Below, piece by piece: positions 21,795-31,591 of a DNA stretch of 64,000 bases. The DNA lies in the NCBI GenBank assembly GCA_033182465.1, contig CP137328.1, forward strand, positions 124,001 to 188,000. Direction: 5' to 3'. Below the pieces are notes generated by a model, which ran no database searches, was not told the origin of the DNA, and saw only the letters and a list, made by a program, of their open reading frames with translations. Source of the stretch: Sanghuangporus weigelae (Eukaryota > Basidiomycota > Agaricomycetes > Hymenochaetales > Hymenochaetaceae). The translations under genes and the position numbers were made by a program. Positions within the stretch are counted from its first letter, which is position 1, and every line of letters starts with the position of its first letter.

Positions 21795-24635
21795 GTGTAT
21801 AATCGATAGGGTGGGTGGACGATCAGACTAGGTCTGTAGGTGCGATCCTAGCAGGCTAGGGCGTTCAATCCTATAGGGAGCGAGCGAGAACAAATCGGGG
21901 AAACCAAACAAAGAAGGGTGATCCGGAAGACTCCCCTGAGATAGACTGAGACTCTGGCCTACTCTGTGGGAACCGTGGATAGTCGGAATACCTCCGGCCG
22001 GAACGGTTGGTGTGAACTATCGGAGGGATGGGATGTAAATGAGCATCTAGGTCCGTTCTCGTGTGACCGAGCAATGGCAACCTATCTAAAAAGGGAAGAA
22101 AAGGGGGAGCGAATACACGTAGGCAAGATGTGACACTCAATGGTCATCTAGGGAGACCAAATCGGACGTGCTGCGGTGAACCGAGTGAATACTTCGGCGA
22201 CTTGATCACCTCGGAGATGAGTCGACGAAGAAAGAAGACAAGCTGAGAGTATCCGAGTCACCCCCGGGACGTCCGGACTAGTCTAGACAAGGAAGACGAG
22301 ACACCCAAGGTGGGTACTACGGCTTTCTATGAATGACAGAGTCAGTCGGGATGGTCTGAGAGGCTTCGGAACAGAAGATGCGTGCGCTGAACAGATCTCT
22401 GGTATTCACTATCTGAAAACTACGACATCTGGGCGGGTTTTATAGACTATGGGGGTCCAAAACATGTACAAAACGGCTGATCTGGGACCGGGGGAGGATC
22501 GTGACAAGACGTGAGATGAAACGCAATAAAACCACAACTTGCAGCATGAAACCGACAAGACAGAAGTCTAGTGGACTATAGGAAACTGTGAAACAGGATG
22601 AAATCATAGCAAGGAGTGTGAAACTGACGCGATAAGGGTCAGACAGACTGCAAGGAACTGTGAAACAACATGAAAACTGTCCAGGAAGGGTCCTCCGAAC
22701 CGCACACCCAGATTGGCAAACAAATCTGATAGAGTGATCGAATGGATGTACCAATCGGCTAACTCCAATTGGAAGTCCGAACCTCGGAGGCCACTTCGGC
22801 AAGGTCTGAACAACGGAGCGCACCTCGTGGAATGTCTAGGATGAAGGTACGTGATGTAAGAAGCAACGACGTGCTAGGTCCGAAATCACGCATGTGACAC
22901 ACATTCTGCCATGTTCCGCGTCGTAACAGTTTAATCCGGCGCGGATCGACATGATTCGAAGTGGAGCGATCTATTACAGCCTCACACATTGGACTGCCGC
23001 CGGGGAAAAACTTACGACGTTGGAAATCGCTCAAGGATAGCAGATCAGACGCCTGAGCCACCCAGTCGACTCCACAAAGGAAGGCTCAGCCGACTCGTCT
23101 TATCAGTCCCAAGCCCAAGATTTGAATTGTGAGACTCGGGACCGACGCCCGATGCCTCCCAAGCTTCGATCTGATGCAATGCGCTCCGACTTCTCCCCTC
23201 TATGTTCTATATGCGCTCATATTTTGTTTTATGCCCTATGATCTATGTGCTTGCCACTTTCCAGATATGTTCACCTCGTCTTTTGTTCTCCATGCTCCCC
23301 TTTGAGATATGCCTTCCGACTTCTCTTCGTTTATGGTCCCTGATGCTTCAAAGGCTCAGGATGGACAATGTTATAAATAGACGATCTATTTGTGTAGGGG
23401 AGTTCAGTTCAGTCCGGCCCACAGATCAGTACAGGAGTCAAGTCTGGACCGGAAAGCCCAGTTCTAGTCCTACTCGTCTTCTCTCCTTGCTACAGTCGAA
23501 ACACCTTGACTCTCACTGTACTCACTTCGACTCTCTTACCTCTATCAAATATACGATAGTTCTGTTTCATTCGTCCCGAGACCCCTGCCTAGCAGTTGTG
23601 TTCCGAGATCAGTGTGCTCAGTTCAACTTGCATTGCTGTTAGAGTCTCTACTCGCAACTTACTGGTCCCTTTGTTCAACTCTCGTCCCCCCCCTCCGCTC
23701 TGTTCCGCGTCGTATCGCATCGTTACGCTGCGCAACACCTCGCGTTTCATCACATCCCGTCACATCGTATCGGATCCTTGTAGGATCACTCTAGCTTCAT
23801 TCTAAGCTTCGGAAATATCATCCCAAGCTTCGTCTCATCGTTACTACTCCCCAGGGTTCGAATCCATCAAAGAGTTACCTGTGAGGACATCGTTCGTACC
23901 ATCGTATCGCCACTGCCGATCCCCCTCGCCTCAACTTCTCCCATTTGCTTCTCGGCTTCTTTTCTCCACTCAAATCCCCACCCTCGCATACTTTCAGCAG
24001 CCTTTAATCTCAACTCACTCATCCCCTCCGAAACCGCTTCGGAACCTAGCTCAACCCTTCGGAATCACCCCAGCTTTGGCCTATAGTCACCCTTCTGCTA
24101 TTCCATTTGTCTCAATCTTACAGAACAGCCCCCAACAGAACTGCGACACTCCTCTGCTAACAGACAGTTCCAAGGAGTTTCAGTGACTGTTAGGTACCTC
24201 AAAACAAGTCGGAACGGTCCCTGGCAGTGTGAAACGCTGATGAAAAGGCCTAGGGTCCCTTCAGGAGTCTGGGCCCAGGCTTCGGAGTGCCGATATCCGC
24301 TCGGGTGACTAAGGCAGAGGTCGGCGAGTGGTAGTGTGACAAAGTATGGACAACGAAATATGGTGTGGCACCTATGGTGCAGTATTAGCGGGTCTTCGGG
24401 GTCTCAGAATGTGACATATGTGCAATGGAAGGTAAAATGGGGTGAGCCAAGATATGTACGAAGTCTCGAGCGCGTCCTAAGGTATGGCAGAGCACTCGGA
24501 AGGATCAAATCAAGTCGTATACACCCTTTATGACTGTTGGAGTCACTCGGGCAGCTGATACACCAGTGTGTTGGACACTGGTGAAGTATGTACAATACTC
24601 GACCACTGATGCCCAGAATAGCAGTGTGCGCTACA
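21795..24635 (-). repeat. Right inverted arm, split by a solo LTR
   Basis: The inverse complement of the left arm, continuous from 21795 to 22854 and again from 24183 to 24635. The missing junction matches the left arm without a gap once the inserted LTR and one copy of its GTGA duplication are set aside. Confidence 0.75.
22855..24182 (+). mobile_element. Solo LTR of an LTR retrotransposon
   Basis: A 1,328-base insertion that starts TGTAAG, ends TTTCA and is flanked on both sides by GTGA (22851-22854 and 24183-24186). The same site is empty in the left arm. It has LTR hallmarks: a TATAAATAG promoter box at about 23,372, pyrimidine-rich sequence downstream, and no coding capacity. It is a single LTR left after recombination and is therefore a remnant. 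The family cannot be told without the internal region. Confidence 0.65.
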
Positions 24636-25260
24636 GTGGGACTACTACTATCGGATGTCGAAGTTGCAGCAAGGCACAGAAGAGTTGTAGCGGAACAAAC
24701 ACAGCTACCAGGAACGATGGAAGAAGATCGGCAAGCATTGCCGATCCAGAACCCAGATATGACAATCTCCCCCATGATCGAGTATTAAGGGGCAGAAGCT
24801 CGGCCTGAGAATGGAGCGCCAGAGAAGCAATAGCTTAGCAACCATCAGGTGGACTTGGCCTAGATCGGAGGAAGCTCAGAGGAAGCTTCTCGAAGCATCG
24901 GGGTGGTAGAACTCAAACAAACCTTCTTAGTATAGTAGAAATATTGTGATTCAACACTAGAGGAAAGTATTGGTGTTGACCCAATGGTAGAGTGTTGGTG
25001 TCAGGAAAAACATATTGTCTAGACCAATAGTAAGGCTGTAGTTGGTGGTAATAGGTAGTTGGTATTATTCAGTAGATAAGATATTTAAGCACCAGCTAAG
25101 CGGGGCATTGTCCCTCAGCAAAATTATTTTGTATCTTCAATCGAAACTGTACCCCTTTGATTGAAACCTCTATTCTACTATTAAGTCAAGCTTGAGCCTA
25201 TAGCTCACTTCTTAGTAGTACATCTCTAACCTTCGCTCTAAATCTCCAATTGTTATCATC
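24636..25260 (+). mobile_element. Possible 3' part and LTR of the copia-like fossil
   Basis: Sequence right of the inverted-arm element, with no long frame. From about 24,970 it looks LTR-like: GATATTTAAGC promoter-type box near 25,079, a short A/T-rich stretch, then TTGTTATCATCAGAAGG near 25,250, which loosely resembles a copia primer site. Whether it belongs to the Gag piece at 18.1-18.7 kb is not certain. It is broken and old. Confidence 0.35.
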
Positions 25261-26845
25261 AGAAGGAGGAAGTAGAGACTTGTTCTGGTACGATCGGTCT
25301 AACCACCTTGACTGAAAGTCACAGTCCTAACACTCCTGCTGTCTATTCAGTGTGTGTTTCCACTGCTGGAAACTTATATGTAGCTTTTACTCGCATGATT
25401 GGCGACTTTATCTGTCATTGAAAGCTTTCCTATCCTGTGAGTATGAGTATGCTTTGTCACATCACTTGTTGGGTGAAAACACTCGTGCTTGTATTGAATG
25501 AAAGTGAAACTTTGACACGTATAATCCAATAGTTTCTCATACTGAGTAATCTTCCAGTCTTATCTCAATCAAGAGAGGATTATTCTATTGTTTAGTTTAC
25601 AGCAGTCACTCAAGGTAACAGGAGTTCGCAATGCAAAGACAGTATAAAAGGCTTCAGCTTGTTATATTGTCAATCTAGTATTTCAACTTGGGACAGTTAT
25701 TTATTGAATCAGCTCATTCCCATCCAATAGTGGTGATCGGCAATAGTCATATAATACGCGATCCCATAAATTTCAGGCAGAGTTTGAGAACTTACCATAA
25801 CTAGCAAGACATGTAATCTGTAGTTTACAAAAGGTCTCTCCTTCATACACATTGTGTCAGAAATTGAAGCACCACATCAATCACTTAGAATTCTTGTCAT
25901 AGCATTTGATTGGTGTCTGATCCTGATATTCCTGCTGTCAGAACTCTTGGGACCTAAGCTCAGCTAATTAGTTTTTGGATAACTCATATGCAGACTGGTT
26001 AAACTGTTGGTCACAGACTTTGCATGATTACTCTTGCTCTTAAACTGTCAGATTTGGCTTCCTTTCTCTCAGGCGTAATTTTACTGTGTGATTCTATGCT
26101 TCTGAAGGCTTTTTATTCCAATTCTTATGGTATCTCAGTACAGAACTCACAGGTATCAATTCCTTTGTAAACTTCTTCAATATTGCTCGAAAATGCAATA
26201 TAGTATAAATCAAGTTGCCTATACACAAAATATATGTTCATTTAGAGAGTTCAGGTATGTCTATGCTTCATCTACTTTATCAAAACTCATTTGATTACTT
26301 GAGCAAGCTTTCAGTAGGTCCAGTCAATCAGCTTCTAATGCATCACGTGATCAAGTTTTGCTATTTCTGGGTACCGATCGACTTCTTTCTCTTTGAATGT
26401 TTTGACAATTGACACAGATTATAGTGTCATTTTTTCTGCATACACTTCTTTTTTATATGTATTCCTTCAATTGCCCAGGAACAAAATGTCAAAATTTTCA
26501 TTGTGAAGACACACTTTATACCTTTTTAATGCTAAATTCTGCCAATTTTTGCATTTAAAGAAATTCTACTTCCAGACAAGTGTTCCAAGTAGTCAAATAC
26601 ATATATTTCACACCTTGATATGGTCTACATGATGTTGTGTAAGCCTACACATTCTCTTCTGAAATTCTTGTCAAGTTTTTTTGAAGCTCCGACAGGATTT
26701 CCTATAAGCAGCATTGTGGGAACGATCGCGAGTTGCATGACCATTGCCTATCACCACCAATGGTAACAACCAATGAATTCTGTTCTCCATGAATATTGCC
26801 TGGGACGATGTAAATGCAATGCCATTCATAAAGACGAATTCTCAC
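25261..26845. other. AT-rich stretch without a gene
   Basis: All frames are dense with stops. Composition is markedly more AT-rich than the host genes, which suggests degraded repeats. I can assign nothing specific. Confidence 0.4.
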
Positions 26846-27524
26846 CTAAGATCTATTCCAAGTTCCGCTTTCTACAACCTGGTTGCAGGAGTACAACTTC
26901 TTCACAAGAGTGCCCGTTATTTCCATGATCATCTTACCCAAGGACTGGAACATGAGCTTGATCTCTTTCTTTCCGACATATCCATAGTAATCGCATGTTC
27001 CAGTCATATTATTCCCGAGAACGTCTGCACGTTCATTTCCGAGATTCGCTGACTTGATTGTGAAGTCTGGCAAAGCTGGGACAAAAAGTGCAGAGAAAAT
27101 GTACTCCACGCCTTGTTTGTCTTCGAATTTTCACGTAATCCGATTGGTAGACACGCGCTGAACGGGGCCGGAACCAGTCTGAACGGTCTCCTCGTTCTTG
27201 CCTGTTTCAACGGTCACCGGTTTTGTCTGCTCATCATATATTTATATCAATATTAGTTTCCGAATGGAATCCAAATGAAATAGCTGACTTGAGGAGGGAT
27301 CTCTTGCGGGGGGGGCATCCGTGCCGCCTGGCCATTCTCCTAATCTCAGTTCAACACTGCTACCATGACAGCTCCATGAGCGAAACTATGCACAACCAAA
27401 CACAGCTAGTCGATCTCCAAGTTGTAGGTACATCCATAACTCATGATCTCTGGAGAAACGATGTTTAAATGTCTCGAAGGAACTATTCTGTCCAACAGGA
27501 TGGGAATGAGAGAACCAGGACAAT
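26846..27524 (-). pseudogene. 3' half of a GxGTW-domain host gene (copy 1), separated from its 5' half by a retrotransposon
   Basis: Reading leftward from 27524, the sequence matches the complete relative at 59.9-60.9 kb: first the end of the N-terminal module (HPVGQ...FETFKHRF-like, then LGDRLAVFGCA), an intron, then the GxGTW domain ending NQVVESGTWNRS at about 26846. The domain is very close to copy 2 at 45.8 kb. A stop codon interrupts the domain at about 27,137 (RIT then TGA, where copy 2 has TGC). With the 12.3-kb insertion and a further stop in the 5' half, the gene is dead. Copies 1 and 2 share about 80 bases upstream of the domain exon as well, so this was a recent segment duplication. 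Confidence 0.75.
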
Positions 27525-29035
27525 TGAAAGGATCCGCTCAAAAACTCGCATCAGGATCGACACGATCAACAGATCTACACGATCAGCTTTCCAAACGCGA
27601 CCGGTAACCAAGCCAGCTATCAAGGCCCAAGCAATCGAGCGGCCTAAGCAACAGTAACCCGTTACCACCCGAGCGCTAGAAGCACCGAAGCGGATACGTA
27701 ATCCCGCTAACAGCTAACACCGCCGACCGCCTATTACCGCGGACTACCACTCTAACGCCGCCGACCAAGCAACCAGAGCGACCTCGATCAAAAGAAGCGA
27801 TCAAACTTCTTAGAAGTCCAGAAGCACAACTACTAAAGCCTAAACGCTAAAAGGCTAAAGGCTAATAAGGTTTATGGAGACCTCACTGGCATTTCAGCAC
27901 TGTCAAGTCTGTGCACGAGTTTACATGGTCCTTTATGAAGTATACTACTTAGTATGCACGGCAACGGTTGGTACGCGTGACTGTCACATCGAAACCGAGC
28001 GACACCTTCAGGATACAATGCATTCCAATCCACCAAGCCCAATAGTACCCAAGAAACGAGAGGAACTCACGATCACAACTCGGACCCCTCGAACTGCGAA
28101 CCCGATAACTTGGAGAATGATTGGATGGTATAGACCGGAGTTGCACACACCATGTCCAGCATCTACGATACAGGCAAACCTTTATTTACCGAGAGATGCG
28201 AACCTGGAAACCAAGCAATTACAACTCCTTATACAACGAAGGATATGGCGCTACATTCGCGATATACGATACGAAGGCAAAGCATGGCTAGTCACCAGAA
28301 CCCAGCAGAACCCACCAGCAGAGCTTATGCAGTTCATGATATGCCTTGGACCATACTCTACACCGACCCGACACCTTAACACTGACGTGCGAGTTATGCT
28401 TACCCTCGCTGGACCTCGAGATGAATTCCGAAGAATCACATACCGAGCAGCCTACATCGCTCCAAGAGCAAAGATGCCACTCAATGACGGCAATGACATC
28501 GTTATGGAGTACTGACAGTGGAGCATTCCATATCGGAGCACCACCTCTATTGTCTCAGTCAGCAACTCCAAAGAATTCTGTCATAGTGGAGACGACCTTA
28601 CAAAGATTGGAGCAAAGTGGAGCGAAGCGCAGCAGGATGACAAAGGAACAGATGTAATGGTGGAGGAAAGTGGAGTAAAGTGGAGACAGGATGAGTAAGA
28701 AATAGGACGGAAAATGGAATATCTGGGAGCATAAATAGCTGTAGGATTAGGCCCTCATTTCCCCATCTTTCGATCCTCTTAACACACTGGTGTAAAGCTT
28801 GCCCTACAGCGAGCTATTACTGTGTGCTTTGTACTATCACGCCTCTTGGAAATCCCAATCTGCTTTACTATTACCTCGTATCTGAAAGCATCCATAACTC
28901 GGACCGCGACTAGGAAGGCTAGTAAGGGACCGCGTGGTACAGCCAGACGTGGGTAGATAAGATCACCTCTGCACAACACACCGCTGCTTAGGCAAAAGGA
29001 TCAAACCGGTGTAACCCCGGGCCTACTCGCTAACA
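27525..29035 (+). repeat. Left LTR of the Ty3/gypsy element
   Basis: TG...CA ends. Contains a TATA-type box (ATAAATAG, 28731-28738) about 30 bases before a likely transcript start at 28765. Unusually long for a fungal LTR. Encodes an open frame (27874-28515) that is repeated in the right LTR. Confidence 0.92.
27874..28515 (+). CDS. Open frame inside the left LTR, 213 residues, unknown
   Basis: Upstream of the LTR promoter box, on the same strand as gag-pol. The predicted protein is basic and contains WRMIGWYRPELHTPC, LIQRRIWRYIRDIRYEGKAW and ELMQFMICLGPY. It shows no similarity I recognise. Its base and codon character (many CGA, ACC and CAA codons) matches the element's other frames. The same frame is at 38653-39294 in the right LTR. 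Confidence 0.45.
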   Translation: METSLAFQHCQVCARVYMVLYEVYYLVCTATVGTRDCHIETERHLQDTMHSNPPSPIVPKKREELTITTRTPRTANPITWRMIGWYRPELHTPCPASTIQANLYLPRDANLETKQLQLLIQRRIWRYIRDIRYEGKAWLVTRTQQNPPAELMQFMICLGPYSTPTRHLNTDVRVMLTLAGPRDEFRRITYRAAYIAPRAKMPLNDGNDIVMEY

Positions 29036-29049
29036 TTGGATCGAAAGAT
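28765..29049 (+). promoter_or_regulatory. Likely transcript start and self-priming primer-binding site
   Basis: The 12 bases at 29038-29049 (GGATCGAAAGAT), two bases after the LTR end, are the exact reverse complement of 28765-28776 (ATCTTTCGATCC), at the expected 5' end of the transcript about 30 bases after the TATA-type box. This is the arrangement used by Tf1-type chromoviruses, which prime from their own RNA instead of a tRNA. Confidence 0.6.
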
Positions 29050-29434
29050 CACTCGCTAGTTTTACCACCACCTCTCACGGGCAAGGTTCTTGGCTAGTGT
29101 TTTATCGAGGCGAGGACCGTCGACCTCAAGTCCCTATCGACGTCACTAGTTTCGAGACTAGTACCCATATCGAATCCTCAGGACAAGTGCACATCCTGGA
29201 GAACGACAAACCCGATTCACTTAAATCACATATCTACTATCATAACCCCTACAACGACGAAGTGTACCTAATAGCAAAGGCATCTGGTAGCCCTGCAGTT
29301 GGGAGCACGCAAACAACAACCACGAAAGTAGCAGCAGTCCCTTCCACTATTGCTACATTCGACGAGAAAGGAACTACTTGGTTAACAGCACCAAGGAACA
29401 ATAACCCTGAAGCATCAGGCGAGAAACGAAGTTC

Positions 29435-30469
29435 ATGAACCGATCAGGAAACGCCAACAACAGAAGTAACGGTCAGCGAACGAACGAACGGGCGAACAAT
29501 AATCAAACGAGGTTCACACCTAGATCCCTCGACGAACGAGTTCAACATATCACCAACAGGCTACGTAGTCTGGAAAGCGATCACGACATACTATACGCGA
29601 CAACGAACCACAGCATATTGTATCCACCAGTGATCAGAAGGCTACAAGAAAGGGTTGAAAGACTGGAAGAACGAACTGCAAACACGGGGCAGTCAAACAG
29701 TCTACCAACCGGAGCATACGCGACAGCAGTAGGAGATCGATTCGAAGCACTCGAAACAACTACTCGAAGAATTGGAGCACAGGTAGCAGCTCTAGAGAGA
29801 TATACTCTGGAATTGGATCGAGCAGCAGGGGCACTCAATCAACGGGTCATAGACGGAAACGGAGTACTTGACCGAGAGCTCAACGCTATCCGAAACAGGA
29901 TTACTGCTCAGGAACAACAACTACAGACAATCGAGACGAGAATCGGAGAGCTTAACAGGACAGCTCTAGATCAACCAAGGATTGTTCAAGACATCCATAA
30001 CCTGCGAGAAGCCCTACTCCAACTAGGACAAACAATCGAGTCGAGTCAACGCACCTACGCAGCTATACTCACATCGGTACAGACAACCGAAACTACCTCA
30101 AGGAACATACTCGAACACGCTCAACGAATTCGAGAAGTAGCTCAGGCAGCACAACGCTGGGAATACTTTCTACCAAGAGAGAGAGCCCAACAGGAACAGA
30201 GTTCTGACGAATCAGTGTCCTCAGACGAAGAAGCATCACGAAGGCCATTCTTACTCAGAACCCCACCTCGAACGGTTATCATCCAAGTACCAACAGTACC
30301 TGCAGTACCAGCAAGTGGTTCAGTAGCAACCCAAGCGCCAGAGAATCCACCACCACCATCCTATTCACCACCAGCAGTGCCCATAAGCACTTACGATCAT
30401 GTCGACAACCGACCAGAAGGTGCAAGCACTGGAGCAGCAACTACAGACTCTTCAGACACAACTCTCTAA
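29435..30469 (+). CDS. Extra frame before gag: coiled-coil protein of the element
   Basis: 344 residues. An Asn/Arg-rich start is followed by long heptad-rich segments (LEERTANTG..., LERYTLELDRAAGALNQRV, LQTIETRIGELNRTAL) and an acidic Ser stretch, and the protein ends in a Pro-rich tail with PPPPSYSPP. It overlaps the start of gag by 71 bases in another frame. It may be a structural or Gag-accessory protein. Typical chromoviruses lack such a frame. Confidence 0.55.
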   Translation: MNRSGNANNRSNGQRTNERANNNQTRFTPRSLDERVQHITNRLRSLESDHDILYATTNHSILYPPVIRRLQERVERLEERTANTGQSNSLPTGAYATAVGDRFEALETTTRRIGAQVAALERYTLELDRAAGALNQRVIDGNGVLDRELNAIRNRITAQEQQLQTIETRIGELNRTALDQPRIVQDIHNLREALLQLGQTIESSQRTYAAILTSVQTTETTSRNILEHAQRIREVAQAAQRWEYFLPRERAQQEQSSDESVSSDEEASRRPFLLRTPPRTVIIQVPTVPAVPASGSVATQAPENPPPPSYSPPAVPISTYDHVDNRPEGASTGAATTDSSDTTL

Positions 30470-31487
30470 ACACAGCATCAAGCTTCCGAAGTACTATGGC
30501 AAGCGAAGCGAAGATATTGATCTGTGGATTAGTCGATGTATCTCGAAGCTGGCACAGCATGGAGTCAAGGATGAGGAGGAGATAGCAAAGAGCCTATTCG
30601 CAGCACTCGAAGGCGATAGCTACGATTGGTTTGCAGAGAAGAATACCCTAACATCATTCGATGCCAATGGGAAACTGAAACTGGTACCTGCGATTATCGC
30701 TGCAACAAATGGAATGTTCGCATCACTCAAGGACATGCTGAACTGGATGAGAATCCGAGCAGGACATCCGATCATTGGAGAACAGGAAGCCCTATTCCAA
30801 CTACTATGCATCCAGCAGAAAGGAGCAAGCATTAGGGCGTACAACGACGAGTTCCGACGACTCAAAGCACGAGCACCAGACACGATGGATAAGCAGATGC
30901 TCAAGTACATCTATGTCAAAGGACTAGACATATGGGTCAAACGACGAGTCGAATCTGTACAACCCGACGCTTTCGAGAAGAACGACCTCGATGCATGGAT
31001 GGAATGGACAAGCAACCTAGCAAACTCTGATGCCAGGCAAAGGCTCATGGGTAGTCAAACATATACCCCAAGATTCAAATCGAATGGACAGTCATCTTTC
31101 CGACCACCAGTACAAACAACGAAACGAGATCCAGACGCCATGGATGTAGATGCACTCCGAGGCTTGCCGAAGAAGGGAGGCAAATGCTACAACTGTGAAA
31201 AGTCAGGACATTACGCAAAGGAGTGCAAGGCACCAAGGAAGCAAAAGGGTTCTTCCTCTAAGCGGCCGAAGAAGACTAATAGTGTAAAACGGAGGACGAT
31301 GACAACACGAACAATCGATTTCAAGGAAACATGTCCCGATCCACACTGCCGAAGGCCAGTCCACTACGACCATGTAGCATGGGCTAAAGGCGACGAATCA
31401 GCAGGATGGACTTGCAAGCATGACGAAGAATACCGAAACAACATTCGCAAATCCCTAGCAAGTAAAGAGCAACAGGGAAAAGATTAA
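30399..31487 (+). CDS. gag: Gag of the Ty3/gypsy element
   Basis: 362 residues. Retrotransposon Gag-type helical capsid region (KLPKYYGKRSEDIDLWISR... through ARQRL) followed by a CCHC zinc knuckle, CYNCEKSGHYAKEC, and a basic tail with a second Cys/His cluster (CPDPHCRRPVHYDH). It forms the virus-like particle that packages the element's RNA. Confidence 0.85.
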   Translation: MSTTDQKVQALEQQLQTLQTQLSKHSIKLPKYYGKRSEDIDLWISRCISKLAQHGVKDEEEIAKSLFAALEGDSYDWFAEKNTLTSFDANGKLKLVPAIIAATNGMFASLKDMLNWMRIRAGHPIIGEQEALFQLLCIQQKGASIRAYNDEFRRLKARAPDTMDKQMLKYIYVKGLDIWVKRRVESVQPDAFEKNDLDAWMEWTSNLANSDARQRLMGSQTYTPRFKSNGQSSFRPPVQTTKRDPDAMDVDALRGLPKKGGKCYNCEKSGHYAKECKAPRKQKGSSSKRPKKTNSVKRRTMTTRTIDFKETCPDPHCRRPVHYDHVAWAKGDESAGWTCKHDEEYRNNIRKSLASKEQQGKD

Positions 31488-31591
31488 GACCTCCATCGAA
31501 CGAGACTGCGCGATGTGAGTGTGACAAGGGTGACGAGAAAGGTTTCAACAACCAGTGTTTCAAACCTCCTGGGTTCAACCCCAGTGAAGCG

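Larger units (their letters stand above)
18747..24635. mobile_element. Large element with long terminal inverted repeats (DNA-transposon or foldback type), family unknown
   Basis: Both ends begin TGTAGCGCACAC and continue GCTATTCTGGGCATCAG, pointing inward. The arms are about 1.4-1.5 kb each: left 18747-20190; right 21795-24635 once the nested solo LTR is excluded. A second copy of the inner arm (20191-21026) lies in direct orientation beside the first. The non-repeated centre is 21027-21794. No transposase is recognisable, so the element is probably non-autonomous or a composite. I found no convincing target-site duplication. It interrupts a copia-like fossil. Open frames of equal length in the two arms (19227-19610 and 22440-22823) are explained by the repeat. 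Confidence 0.7.

Noticed and set aside
19227-22823. Two 127-codon frames of equal length (19227-19610 plus, 22440-22823 minus) as a gene pair
   Set aside because: They are the two arms of one inverted repeat. The frames are shared because the DNA is repeated, and the product shows no domain.
23840-23880. A tRNA-like T-loop, GGGTTCGAATCC
   Set aside because: The flanking bases do not form a T stem, and no D or anticodon arm or acceptor stem lies at the right distance. It is inside the solo LTR.
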